56,965 nucleotides of DNA from Geminicoccaceae bacterium (lineage in GTDB: Bacteria; Pseudomonadota; Alphaproteobacteria; Geminicoccales; Geminicoccaceae), in NCBI GenBank assembly GCA_028279345.1, contig JANQNY010000065.1, positions 1-56,965 on the forward strand, in the 5' to 3' direction. This document shows, piece after piece, positions 18,555-26,824 of this stretch (position 1 is its first letter; each line of letters begins with the position of its first letter). The position numbers and the translations under genes were made by a program. The notes below the pieces were generated by a model. That model was not told the DNA's origin and did not search any database. It saw only the letters and a program-made list of their open reading frames with translations.

Positions 18555-19460
18555 GTGAGCTGGGCAGGTCTCTGGATCGCGGCGACCATCGGCGCCGCCC
18601 TGGCGCAGACCTTGCGCAATGCGCTCCAGCGCAACCTCGTCGACAAGGTCGGGCTGATCGCCGCGACGCATGTCCGTTTCCTCTTCGGCCTGCCCTTCGG
18701 GCTTGCTTTTCTAGGCGTGGCGACGGCGTTCGCGGGCCATCGCCCACCGCTGCCGGACGGGGTCGCCTTCGGCTGGATCGCACTCGGTGCTGCCACGCAG
18801 ATCGCAGCGACCGCGCTGATGCTGGCGGCCATGCAGCGCCGCTCCTTTGTCGTCACCACCGCCTACACCAAGACCGAGCCGGTACAAGTGCTGCTCGTGG
18901 CTTCGCTCATGCTCGGCGAGGTGCCGACGCCACTCCTCGCTGCTGCCGTGCTGATCGCGACCTGCGGCGTGCTCTTGCTCACCAGACCGGCGGGCGGCGA
19001 ACACCAACCGGGCGCCGCCGCAGCAGCCGTGTTGGGCCTCGCCGCTGGCGGGCTCTTCGCGATCTCCGCCGTCGCCTATCGTGGCGGCATCCTGGCGCTC
19101 GGCGGCGAGGGCGACGGGCTCGCGGCCGTGACGGCCCTCGTCATCGCGCTCGCACTACAGGCCTTGGTCTTGGGCGCCTGGCTGCTCGCCAGGAACCGGC
19201 CGGCGCTCCGAGCTGTGCTCGTCGCGTGGCGCGAGTCGCTCGGCGCGGGATTCATGGGGGCGCTGGCCTCGCTTGGCTGGTTCATCGCCTTCGCACTCGC
19301 CGAGACCGCAGCGGTGCGCACGTTGGGCCTGGTCGAGCTGGTCTTCGCCCAGCTCCTGTCGCGGCGTCTCTTCAAGGAGCGGACCAGCCTGCGTGAGGTC
19401 GCGGGTCTGGCCCTGCTCGCGCTCGGGGTAGCTCTCGTGCTCAACGCGGGCAGCAGCTAG
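18555..19460 (+). CDS. EamA/DMT family transporter
   Basis: 301-residue inner-membrane protein of the drug/metabolite transporter superfamily. Two repeats of about five hydrophobic helices are visible, each ending in a conserved EamA block: TKTEPVQVLLVASLMLGE with the internal Glu near residue 110 and VELVFAQLLSRRLFKERTSLREVAGLALLALGV near the C-terminus. It starts with GTG, 18 bases after the protease stop, so co-transcription is possible. EamA proteins export amino acids or other metabolites; the substrate here cannot be told from sequence. Confidence 0.85.
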   Translation: MSWAGLWIAATIGAALAQTLRNALQRNLVDKVGLIAATHVRFLFGLPFGLAFLGVATAFAGHRPPLPDGVAFGWIALGAATQIAATALMLAAMQRRSFVVTTAYTKTEPVQVLLVASLMLGEVPTPLLAAAVLIATCGVLLLTRPAGGEHQPGAAAAAVLGLAAGGLFAISAVAYRGGILALGGEGDGLAAVTALVIALALQALVLGAWLLARNRPALRAVLVAWRESLGAGFMGALASLGWFIAFALAETAAVRTLGLVELVFAQLLSRRLFKERTSLREVAGLALLALGVALVLNAGSS

Positions 19461-19492
19461 CGTGACCGAGCGGGTCAGGCGGGAGGCAACAG

Positions 19493-20296
19493 ATGAGCGA
19501 TGAGACCACCTACGAGGTGCTGGCGCTGCGCTACGGCACCATGACCGAGCGCACGCGGCGCGACAACTTCATCATGGCGGACGACCACGCGTCTGCCATG
19601 CCGCTCGACTACTTCGTCTGGCTGATCCGTGGCGGCGGGCGGACGATTCTGGTCGACACGGGCTTCGATCCCGCCGAGGCCAAGCGACGCGGGCGCCAGC
19701 TCGAACGGCTGCCGCGTGAGGCGCTGGAAGCCGTAGGCGCCAGCGCCGATGCCATCGACACGGTGATCATTACGCATCTGCACTGGGACCATGCGGGTAC
19801 GCTCGAGCATTGGCCGAACGCGCGCTTTCATTTGCAAGAGGCCGAGATGGCCTACGCCACCGGCCGCTGCATGTGCGAGCCCGTCCTGCAACACCCGTTC
19901 ACGGTCGACCATGTCTGCACGATGGTCCGTCACGTCTACTCAGGCCGCGTGCAGTTTCACCGAGGTGACGGCCGGATCGCGCCGGGGATCAGCGTCCACC
20001 ATGTGGGCGGCCACTCGCAGGGCTTGATGTTCGTGCGGGTCAAGACCGCACGCGGCTGGGTCGTCCTCGCCTCCGACAGCTCGCACTTCTACGAGAACAT
20101 GGAGCAGCGAAAGCCCTTCGTCCTCATCCACTCGCTCGAGGACATGTGCCGCGGCTGGGACCGGCTCTATGCCGAGGCGAGCTCCCCCAAGCACGTGATC
20201 CCCGGTCACGACCCCCTGGTGCTCAAGCGGTACCCGGCCTTCAGCGACGCCACCGCCGCCTTCGCCGTGCGGGTCGACACAGCGCCGTTGGTCTAG
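19493..20296 (+). CDS. Metallo-beta-lactamase-fold hydrolase, N-acyl-homoserine-lactonase-like
   Basis: 267-residue cytoplasmic metallo-hydrolase. The zinc motif THLHWDHAG gives His95, His97, Asp99 and His100; further ligands lie in HHVGGHSQG, ASDSSHFYEN and VIPGHDP near the C-terminus, so the binuclear site is complete. Its layout matches the AttM/AiiA-like lactonase branch, though similar enzymes open other lactones. GGGAGG precedes the ATG (19493). Its stop shares the palindrome CTAG with the stop of the convergent GNAT gene. It is not beside any luxI/luxR pair, so quorum quenching is only one possibility. Confidence 0.85.
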   Translation: MSDETTYEVLALRYGTMTERTRRDNFIMADDHASAMPLDYFVWLIRGGGRTILVDTGFDPAEAKRRGRQLERLPREALEAVGASADAIDTVIITHLHWDHAGTLEHWPNARFHLQEAEMAYATGRCMCEPVLQHPFTVDHVCTMVRHVYSGRVQFHRGDGRIAPGISVHHVGGHSQGLMFVRVKTARGWVVLASDSSHFYENMEQRKPFVLIHSLEDMCRGWDRLYAEASSPKHVIPGHDPLVLKRYPAFSDATAAFAVRVDTAPLV

Positions 20297-20844
20297 GACT
20301 CGCGCCCGCTAGCGACCGCTTCGAGGGACTTCATCATCCGGCGCACGGGGATCGCGTGGCCACAGCGGGTAGGAGCGGTCGTCGCCTCGATCACCTCGTA
20401 GCCGCAAGCACGGTAGAGCGGCTCACCGGCCAACGTTCCGACGAGCTCGGCGCGCCGGAAGCCCTCGGCCCGGGCGGCCGCCTCCGTGGTCGCGAGGATG
20501 AGCCGGCCAACGCCGCGACGAGCGTGATCGGGATCGGTGTACATCGCCCGGATGCGCGCCGCATCGGCTTCGGGGTCGAGAAGCCGCGCGTCACGACCGG
20601 CGGCAAGCGAACCCCCATAGAGCGTGGCACGCCGGCTCCAGCCGCCGCAGCCGATCGAGGCGCCGTGCTCCGTGACGACGTAATAGGTTCCGTCCTCGAT
20701 GAGCTGCGCGTCGAGGCCCATGATGTCGAACGAGGCTTCGATCTCGCCTTCGCTCAAGAACCCACGCTGCAGATCGGTGATTGCACGGCGCATCAAGGCA
20801 CCGAGCGCGCTCGCATCTGCCAGCGTTGCCAAGCGGATCTGCAT
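20293..20844 (-). CDS. GNAT family N-acetyltransferase
   Basis: 183-residue acetyl-CoA-dependent acyltransferase. Seen: the start MQIRLATLADASALGALMRRAI, motif A as RIRAMYTDPDHARRGVGRLILATTEAAA near residues 93-120 (the RRGVG acetyl-CoA loop), then AEGFRRAELVGTLAGEPLYRACGYE, a typical GNAT end. Substrate unknown. It converges with the lactonase gene; both stop codons lie in one CTAG. No partner gene is apparent. Confidence 0.87.
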   Translation of the reverse strand: MQIRLATLADASALGALMRRAITDLQRGFLSEGEIEASFDIMGLDAQLIEDGTYYVVTEHGASIGCGGWSRRATLYGGSLAAGRDARLLDPEADAARIRAMYTDPDHARRGVGRLILATTEAAARAEGFRRAELVGTLAGEPLYRACGYEVIEATTAPTRCGHAIPVRRMMKSLEAVASGRES

Positions 20845-20871
20845 GTTTCGGCGATCTTGCTAGGAGGACGC

Positions 20872-21012
20872 ATGCCGTGGACGGACGTGCCCGATTGGCA
20901 CAGCCAGACGTCGTCGCCCGTGATCGGCGTCACCCGGCGCTGGTCAACCGCCGTGTGGGGCCTTCTCGAACATGACGGCCTGAACGAGCCATTGCTCGCC
21001 GCCTTTGCGTAG
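20872..21012 (+). CDS. Possible small ORF with strong ribosome site
   Basis: An excellent ribosome site, AGGAGG, lies four bases before an ATG that opens 46 codons. The peptide has no recognisable family, is Trp-rich, and its second half runs antisense into the end of the SnoaL-like gene at 20944-21423. It could be a tiny gene, a relic of a truncated one, or chance. I list it mainly because of the ribosome site. Confidence 0.2.
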   Translation: MPWTDVPDWHSQTSSPVIGVTRRWSTAVWGLLEHDGLNEPLLAAFA

Positions 21013-21423
21013 AACGATGATCAAGCTGGCGGTGACATTGCGAATCTCGGCATCGAGCGTGATCGTGCTCAGGGTCACCGCGAGATCATCTCGACCGACG
21101 ACCGCCCAATCGGTGAACGTGAAGGACGAGACCAGCCGGAAGTGGGACCTGGCTGCCTCCGCCACATTGGCACGCCCGACAACACGGCCCTGGCCAGGCA
21201 TGACGAGCACACCATCCTGCGCCCAGAGGCCTTCCCATTGCTCGTAGTCCTTGTCGGCCAGGGCCGTCGCCCACTGCTGGATGGTGGACTTGATCTGACC
21301 GACCTCGGCCTGGGAAAGACCCTGCGCGCCCAGGACCGTCTCAGCAGCCTGCGCGACAGCCGTTCGCTCAAGTGTGGGCGTCACGGCCAACAAGACGATC
21401 GCCATCAGCGACGATACCCACAT
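20944..21423 (-). CDS. Secreted DUF4440/SnoaL-like protein
   Basis: 159-residue protein with an N-terminal signal peptide (MWVSSLMAIVLLAVTPTL, likely cut after AVAQA) and an NTF2/SnoaL-type domain: IKSTIQQWATALADKDYEQWEGLWAQDGVLVMPGQGRVVG, then a beta-rich half ending QWLVQAVMFEKAP. The ribosome site GGGAGG stands six bases before the ATG. Periplasmic location is inferred; no reaction is known for this subgroup. Stands alone, with the RluA-type gene 70 bases upstream on the same strand. Confidence 0.78.
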   Translation of the reverse strand: MWVSSLMAIVLLAVTPTLERTAVAQAAETVLGAQGLSQAEVGQIKSTIQQWATALADKDYEQWEGLWAQDGVLVMPGQGRVVGRANVAEAARSHFRLVSSFTFTDWAVVGRDDLAVTLSTITLDAEIRNVTASLIIVLRKGGEQWLVQAVMFEKAPHGG

Positions 21424-21496
21424 CGCGACCTCCCATCCGGCCTGCGCCCTCAAAGGGAAGCCGATAACGACCTCGAGGTCTTCTGACCAGAAAGCG

Positions 21497-22318
21497 CTAG
21501 CGCTGGTCTGCCTTGCGCTCGGTCGAGGATGTGCGGCGAACACCGCTACTGCGACCCGCCCCCGCCAGCGCCTCGAGCACCACCGCCAGCGGTGTCGGTG
21601 CCGGCGCCTCGGCATGGACCGCCGGCTGGTCGGTGTAGAGCGGGAGGGTGAGCGAGCGCGCGTGCAGGAGGAGCGGGCCATCGCGCGCGGCTCCCTCGGC
21701 GTAGAAGCCGTCACCCAGGATGGGCCAGCCCATGGCCGCGCAATGGATACGGAGCTGGTGCGTGCGGCCGGTTCGGGGCGTGAGCTCGAGCCAGGAGCGC
21801 TCGCCGTCGGTCGCCACCAGCCGCCAGCCGGTCACGGCTGTCCGGCCGGCGTCGTCCACCACCATCCGCCAGCCGCGGGGCTCACTGAGCTTGCGGATCG
21901 GCAAGGCGATGGTGCCCCTAGCCTCAGGCGGCACACCGGCAACGACGGCCCAGTAGGTCTTCCGAACCTGCCCGCCCTCGAACAGCCGGCCGAGACGCCT
22001 GAGCGCTCGCCGGTGTCGGGCAAGAGCGAGGCACCCCGAAGTGTCGCGGTCCAGTCGATGCGCGAGCTGCGGCGGGCCCGCATAGCCCATGGCGAGCGCC
22101 TGCAGGTAGCGCTCGAGATGTTCCGGGCTGGTCGGACCCGCGTGCACCGGCAAGCCAGCCGGTTTGTCGACCACGATGACCCAAGCGTCCTTGTAGAGAA
22201 CCCGCGCGTGCAACTCGGCCTCGCTGAGGCGTGCCGCGGGCCGCCGATCCTCCGGCAGGTCGTCGAGTGCTACCTCGAGCACGCGGCGGCGGCCGCGCGG
22301 GCGCGCGTCGCGGCTCAT
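21497..22318 (-). CDS. RluA family pseudouridine synthase
   Basis: 273-residue RNA pseudouridine synthase. Seen: VLYKDAWVIVVDKPAGLPVHAGP near residue 40, the catalytic block AHRLDRDTSGCLAL with its Asp near residue 92, KTYWAVVAGVP, and ELTPRTGRTHQLRIHCAAMGWPILGD near 180. It isomerises uridines in tRNA or 23S rRNA; no S4 domain is seen, so it is of the short RluA/TruC-like type and the target base is unclear. The ATG (22318) is the first that gives a basic N-terminus; the open frame upstream runs over the divergent gene region. Confidence 0.88.
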   Translation of the reverse strand: MSRDARPRGRRRVLEVALDDLPEDRRPAARLSEAELHARVLYKDAWVIVVDKPAGLPVHAGPTSPEHLERYLQALAMGYAGPPQLAHRLDRDTSGCLALARHRRALRRLGRLFEGGQVRKTYWAVVAGVPPEARGTIALPIRKLSEPRGWRMVVDDAGRTAVTGWRLVATDGERSWLELTPRTGRTHQLRIHCAAMGWPILGDGFYAEGAARDGPLLLHARSLTLPLYTDQPAVHAEAPAPTPLAVVLEALAGAGRSSGVRRTSSTERKADQR

Positions 22319-22460
22319 CTTGCCAGCTCGGTTGGAGCGGTCGCGCGCAATGGCATGTGGTTTCCTGAGAGGTCGGCCCGGCGCCGCCTTTTCGACGGCT
22401 TGCCGGCGCTGGCTGCGCGGGTCAAGCAGCAGCCAAACAACCCAGCGTGGGGCCCCACGA

Positions 22461-22952
22461 ATGAGGGCAGGGAAGACACCGAGCATCGCTGCGACAGTGC
22501 TGGCGATGGCGTTTCTCATCGCGCCTACCGCTGCCGAGACACTGTACACAATCGACGAGCGATGGCAGGTCGGCGCACTCGACCTCGATGCGGGCCTGCG
22601 ACTGGAACCGGCAGCGGTTGCCGCAACGCCGATGGACGATGCCGCCTTCATGGCGGTCGTCTGCGCGCGGGATGGGCGACCGGCGCTCTACCTCTACTGG
22701 CCGGCGGCGGTGGAGTTCGACGGGATCACGACCGAAATCGCCATCCGCGTCGACGGCGGCGCGCCCTTCACGTTCGATGCCCGTGCCGTTGCCATGACGC
22801 TGGAGACCCCCTCTAGCCCGCCGAGTGGTCTCCTGAAAGCGCTCGCGGCGGGTGATGTCGCCGACGTCACGGCCGACCGTGTGCCGGTGATGCGCGTGGG
22901 CCTGCGCGGCTCCGCGGTAGCACTGGGCCGCGCGCTTCGCGCATGCAGCTGA
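22461..22952 (+). CDS. Secreted protein of unknown function
   Basis: 163-residue protein with a predicted signal peptide (about MRAGKTPSIAATVLAMAF, cut near TAAET). The mature part is acidic and beta-rich, with no family I recognise. There are two cysteines, one near the middle and one near the C-terminus. Divergent to the RluA-type gene and convergent to the tautomerase gene. No strong ribosome site before the ATG, so the exact start is uncertain. Confidence 0.6.
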   Translation: MRAGKTPSIAATVLAMAFLIAPTAAETLYTIDERWQVGALDLDAGLRLEPAAVAATPMDDAAFMAVVCARDGRPALYLYWPAAVEFDGITTEIAIRVDGGAPFTFDARAVAMTLETPSSPPSGLLKALAAGDVADVTADRVPVMRVGLRGSAVALGRALRACS

Positions 22953-22968
22953 GGCGCCGGCGGTTCGC

Positions 22969-23349
22969 TCATGCGTATTGCGCCTCGCCATTGCCAAAGG
23001 ACCAGTTCTCCGGCTGCACCTCCACCAAGTTGATGAAGACGTCTTGGGGGCGCAGGCCCGGCCGCTCCGCCAGCAATTCCGTGACGCGCTTGTAGAAGCG
23101 CCGCTTGGTCGCCGTGTCGCGGGTGGCGCTGCAGGTGATCTGAATGATGACCAGCGCGTCGCTGCGCTCGATCCCCAGATAGGTGGCGCCGTAGGAGAGA
23201 GCATCGTCGCCGTGCTCATGCACCATGATGAAGCGGTCGTCCTCCGGCGTCTCGAACGCCTCCACCAACGCCCGATAAACGCCGTCGATCAGCGCACGCT
23301 TGTCCTCGGGCGTGCGGCCCTCCCGCAATGAGATTCGCGCCAGTGGCAT
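22969..23349 (-). CDS. Tautomerase family protein
   Basis: 126-residue protein of the 4-oxalocrotonate tautomerase superfamily. Choosing the ATG at 23349 gives MPLARISLREG, so Pro2 becomes the N-terminal catalytic proline after Met removal; the longer start would bury it. The body has the beta-alpha-beta layout with the helix TPEDKRALIDGVYRALVEAF, and PQDVFINLVEVQPENWSFGNGEA near the end, as in longer tautomerases with an uncertain reaction. It is divergent to a LysR-type regulator, which probably controls it together with itself. Confidence 0.85.
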   Translation of the reverse strand: MPLARISLREGRTPEDKRALIDGVYRALVEAFETPEDDRFIMVHEHGDDALSYGATYLGIERSDALVIIQITCSATRDTATKRRFYKRVTELLAERPGLRPQDVFINLVEVQPENWSFGNGEAQYA

Positions 23350-23409
23350 GGCCAATCACTCCCTTGAGACCCATCCGCAAGCGACAAGATACGAGCGTGA
23401 CCTAGATAT

Positions 23410-23448
23410 TGAAAATTCATCATAGAGATTTCAGTAAGCATATTTCAG
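23410..23448. promoter_or_regulatory. Possible LysR-type regulator site in the divergent tautomerase/lysR promoter
   Basis: The 108-base gap is the most AT-rich stretch nearby. TGAAA at 23410-23414 and TTTCA at 23429-23433 form an inverted pair, and ATTTCAG is repeated at 23428 and 23442. Dyads of this kind in the shared promoter of a LysR gene and its divergent target are usual binding places. The call rests on position and base pattern only. Confidence 0.35.
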
Positions 23449-23457
23449 AATGAACGG

Positions 23458-24324
23458 ATGGCAGCGTTGAAGATCGAGGACGTGCGAACCTTCCTATGCG
23501 TCGCCGAGGCGGGCGGCTTCACCTCGGCGGGCGTGCTCCTGGGCGCGACCCAATCCGCCGTGAGCGTGCGCATCCGCAAACTCGAGGACCAGCTCGGGCT
23601 CAAGCTCCTCGATCGCACGCCGCGCGACGTCCGCCTGACCGCGGACGGTGCGATGTTCGTCGACGAGGCGCGGCGGCTCGTGGACGTCCACGACGCCGTC
23701 GTGCGGCGGGCGCGGGCCGACATGGCGCCGCTCCGCCTGTCGCTCGGGATCAGCGATCATGCGGCCGGCGCACGCTTGCCCCGTGTCCTGGCAACCCTCT
23801 CGCGCGCCATGCCCGAGGTGCGCTTCCACGTCGAGGTCGGTGCGAGCGAAGACCTGCTGGCGAAGTTCGAGGACCGTGCATTCGATGCCGCCATTCTCCG
23901 CGGACCGCCCGAGCGCCTACGCGCGACCCTGCTCTTTGAGGAAAGCTCGGCCTGGTTCGCGGCATCGCACCTCCGGCTTCGGCGCTCAGACCCCCTCCCG
24001 CTGATCGCACGCTCGTACGGCTGCCGGCTGCGCGACGGCGCGATCGAAGCGCTCGATCATGCTGGCCGTCCCTGGACCGAGGTGCTCGTCGGCGGCAGCG
24101 TGGCGACGGTACGCGCCGCCGTCACCGCAGGCCTGGGCGTCGCGTGTCTCGGCCGGCAGAACGCACCCGATGAAAGTCGTGATGTGGGCGCAGAGCTGGG
24201 GCTACCATCGATGTCCCCAGCACCCGTGGCACTCGTTCATCGCTTGCCCAGCGCCCTCAGCCCTTCGATCGTCAACGCGATGGTCGACAGCTTCCGGGCG
24301 CGTCCCGGTCGGGGCGTCGCCTAA
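23458..24324 (+). CDS. LysR family transcriptional regulator
   Basis: 288-residue LysR-type regulator. The N-terminal winged helix-turn-helix is clear: KIEDVRTFLCVAEAGGFTSAGVLLGATQSAVSVRIRKLEDQLGLKLLDR. A helical linker and a periplasmic-binding-protein-like effector domain follow. It is divergent from the tautomerase gene and probably regulates it and itself in response to a small acid or ketone (inference). The KDG kinase gene converges on its 3' end. Confidence 0.92.
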   Translation: MAALKIEDVRTFLCVAEAGGFTSAGVLLGATQSAVSVRIRKLEDQLGLKLLDRTPRDVRLTADGAMFVDEARRLVDVHDAVVRRARADMAPLRLSLGISDHAAGARLPRVLATLSRAMPEVRFHVEVGASEDLLAKFEDRAFDAAILRGPPERLRATLLFEESSAWFAASHLRLRRSDPLPLIARSYGCRLRDGAIEALDHAGRPWTEVLVGGSVATVRAAVTAGLGVACLGRQNAPDESRDVGAELGLPSMSPAPVALVHRLPSALSPSIVNAMVDSFRARPGRGVA

Positions 24325-24335
24325 GCGCCGCCGGG

Positions 24336-25256
24336 TCAGCGCGGCATCGCCGCCTTCGGGATCAGCGCGCCCGGGTGCTGGATCACGGTACTCGCAACCA
24401 GCACAGCAAAGCGAGCCGCATCCTCCGGCGGGTCGCCCGCGAGCCGCTTCGCCAGGTAGGCGCCGTTGAAGCTGTCGCCGGCGGCCGTGGTGTCGACCAC
24501 GCTGGCCACGGGCACCCCCGGCACGTCGATGCTGCGCGCGGCAACCGACAGCCGGGCACCCCGCGCACCGTCCTTCACCACGACCTCTCCCGGGCCGGCC
24601 GCAGAGATACGCCGCAAACAGGCTTCGACGTCCGCGTCGGCGTGCAATCGCCGCTCGTCGTCAAAGCCCGCGAGCGCGATGTCGGCGCAGGCCAAGGCCT
24701 CATTGGTCGCGGCGCGGGCGTCGTCCAGGCTGGGCCAGAGCGTCGGCCGCAAATTGCCGTCGAACGCGACCTTGAGGCCCGCTTCGCGATGGTCTTGCAA
24801 GGCGGCAAGCAAGCGCGCCCGTTGGGTCGCATCGAGCACCGCGAGCGTGATGCCCGACAGATAGACCATGTCGGCTTGGCCCAATCGCTCCAGCAGCGCG
24901 TCGCCCTCTGCCTCCGGCAGGAGCAGCTCGCGCACGGCCGCCTGCAAGCGCCAATAATAGAAGTGCCGCTCACCCGCAGCGTCGGTCTCGATCGCGTAGA
25001 AGCCAGGGAGGCGCCCTGCGAGCCGGCGGACGAGATCGGTCCGGACCCCCTCGTCGTCCCAACCGGCCAGCATCCTGTCGCTGAAGGGATCATCGCCGAG
25101 CGCCGTGCAGTAGAACACGTCGAGCGCCTCGTCGCCCGATCGTGCCGCGTAGATGGCCGTGTTGAGCGTGTCACCCCCGAACCCAAGCTTGGGCGCCGCC
25201 GACAACGCGCCGGCCAGCTCGAGCATGCATTCGCCGATTGAGATGAGCCGCGTCAT
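24336..25256 (-). CDS. kdgK: PfkB family sugar kinase, probable 2-dehydro-3-deoxygluconokinase
   Basis: 306-residue ribokinase-fold enzyme. Seen: GECMLEL near the start, substrate-site GFGGDTLNTAIYAAR near residue 26, GRLPGFYAIETDAAGERHFYYWR, and the catalytic DTTAAGDSFNGAYLAKRL near residue 255 (Asp as base). The GGDTLN and YYWR elements are those of KDG kinases, which make KDPG for the Entner-Doudoroff aldolase. I start at ATG 25256; a GTG two codons earlier is possible. A KDGal kinase gene lies about 600 bases away on the same strand, so sugar-acid breakdown is a likely theme. Confidence 0.83.
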   Translation of the reverse strand: MTRLISIGECMLELAGALSAAPKLGFGGDTLNTAIYAARSGDEALDVFYCTALGDDPFSDRMLAGWDDEGVRTDLVRRLAGRLPGFYAIETDAAGERHFYYWRLQAAVRELLLPEAEGDALLERLGQADMVYLSGITLAVLDATQRARLLAALQDHREAGLKVAFDGNLRPTLWPSLDDARAATNEALACADIALAGFDDERRLHADADVEACLRRISAAGPGEVVVKDGARGARLSVAARSIDVPGVPVASVVDTTAAGDSFNGAYLAKRLAGDPPEDAARFAVLVASTVIQHPGALIPKAAMPR

Positions 25257-25319
25257 CGGCACACTCGCAGTAGACCCATCGCCGACGCTATTCTGCCTCA
25301 GACTGCATGGATCGGTAAG

Positions 25320-25838
25320 ATGACGCGCGACACGAATTGGAGCCGGCGCTTGGTTTGCCCGCGGCGCGCCACGACCGGCAGACCCACCAAGCTCGCGCTC
25401 GTTGCGGCGCTGCTCGCACTCGGCGGCTGCAGCACGGCCGCACCGAAGGTCTCAGCACCGCAGACCGCAATCCTGCCGGCGGACTATGCGATCTATCCGC
25501 CCGACCCCGGCGTTCCGGCACCCATCGGGGCCTTTCTAGGCGTTTGGGAGGGCCAATGGCCCAGCGGCAGAGGCGGCGACGTCGAGCACAAGCTGGTCGT
25601 CCACCACGTTACGGCAGCCGGCACCATGCGCGGCGTCTACGCCGCCGTCGCACAGGCGGGCGCTGCCGGCTCGGTGCCCGTCCCGGTCGGTGGCCGGATC
25701 GACGGACCCCGCCTGGTGCTGACCGACACGCCCAACCATGTCGATGCAGCCTACGAGCTCCAGCCGGACGGAACGTTGCGAGCAACCCTCGCCGGTGAAG
25801 CCGGCAGCGGAGTCCTGCGGCGGCGTCCGGACGTCTGA
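25320..25838 (+). CDS. Lipoprotein of unknown function
   Basis: 172-residue protein with a lipobox (ALGGC) near residue 37. The pre-lipobox part is long and basic if the ATG is used; the TTG at about codon 11 would give a more normal signal peptide, so the start is uncertain. The mature domain of about 130 residues begins GVWEGQWPSGRGG and ends with a beta-rich Ala/Gly segment. I recognise no family. It sits alone between two sugar-acid kinase genes that run the other way. Confidence 0.68.
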   Translation: MTRDTNWSRRLVCPRRATTGRPTKLALVAALLALGGCSTAAPKVSAPQTAILPADYAIYPPDPGVPAPIGAFLGVWEGQWPSGRGGDVEHKLVVHHVTAAGTMRGVYAAVAQAGAAGSVPVPVGGRIDGPRLVLTDTPNHVDAAYELQPDGTLRATLAGEAGSGVLRRRPDV

Positions 25839-25896
25839 GCCCGCAGAAGCAGTCGTCGTAGGCCCGAGAGGCTTGCGACACGACGGGACGGCGCGA

Positions 25897-26814
25897 TCAG
25901 CCGGCCGCTGGGAGTTCAGGGAACAGCCTAGACCGCGCACTAACTAAGCCACGGATGGTCAACGCGTCGGCGTCGTGCTGCTCCGCCGTGATCCCGTAGT
26001 GCGCGAAGGCGCGACGGTAGCGCGCGGTCTGATCGCGGCCGCCGACGAGCAGGACGAACTTGTCGGCATCGAGCCGATGCAAACAATCCTCGATCTCGAG
26101 GCCCGTCAACCAGCCCGAGAGCCGGCCACGCGCGACGGCCGGCTCCACGTGGCCTAGCACGTCGCTGGCACGGAGGCCGAAGGCGCGCGTGAGCAATCGT
26201 TCGGGCGCCGCCTTGGCGTCAAGGATGGCTGCGGCGAATGCGTCCAGATCGAAGCCGTCGCCGGTGAGCGTGTGCCGTAGCATCGTGTGCGAGGCGATGG
26301 CCGCAAAGACTTCCCCGGTCATCGCTGTGTGAAAGCGACGGAGTCGGCCTTGCTCCAGGCGCACCCATTTGGGATGGGTGCCCGGCATCACGACGAGCCC
26401 GGAAACGGGGCCGAGGCCGAGCAGCTTGGTCTCCTCGCCGCGCATCACGTCGGGCGGGTCGTCCTGGCTAACGCCCGGCAGGATCCGAACATCGAGGCCG
26501 CGGTCAGCAATCTCGACACGGACCGCCAGGTCGGCCAGCGCGTCCAGCGGACGCCCGACGGGCGCATAGGGTGCCTCCTGCCAGCCCTCACGTCCGCCCG
26601 CCATGCCGCACACGACCGCTGGCAGAGGTCTGGGACCGGACCAACCGGCAATCAGCTCCTGGAAGGCGCGAGCGAACGCGTCTCGATCACCACCCAGGCG
26701 CGCCATTCCATCGGCGCTCGTCCGCGCGTCGAGGACCTGGTCCGTAGCGCCCATCGCCCAGACGCGAACGTTGGTTGTTCCCCAATCGACCGCAAGCCAT
26801 GCAAGCTCAGACAC
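25897..26814 (-). CDS. dgoK: 2-dehydro-3-deoxygalactonokinase
   Basis: 305-residue kinase of the DgoK family, which phosphorylates 2-keto-3-deoxygalactonate to KDPGal in the De Ley-Doudoroff route. Seen: LAVDWGTTNVRVWAM at the start (the phosphate loop), VVCGMAGGREGWQEAPY, MRGEETKLLG, and MPGTHPKWVRL. I chose the GTG at 26814, preceded by GAGGGAG; the GTG six codons earlier is also possible. It is the last gene of an ABC importer operon (binding protein, ATPase, permease, dgoK), with an overlap or near-overlap to the permease. No aldolase gene is in the window. Confidence 0.9.
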   Translation of the reverse strand: MSELAWLAVDWGTTNVRVWAMGATDQVLDARTSADGMARLGGDRDAFARAFQELIAGWSGPRPLPAVVCGMAGGREGWQEAPYAPVGRPLDALADLAVRVEIADRGLDVRILPGVSQDDPPDVMRGEETKLLGLGPVSGLVVMPGTHPKWVRLEQGRLRRFHTAMTGEVFAAIASHTMLRHTLTGDGFDLDAFAAAILDAKAAPERLLTRAFGLRASDVLGHVEPAVARGRLSGWLTGLEIEDCLHRLDADKFVLLVGGRDQTARYRRAFAHYGITAEQHDADALTIRGLVSARSRLFPELPAAG

Positions 26815-26824
26815 GATGGCTCCC

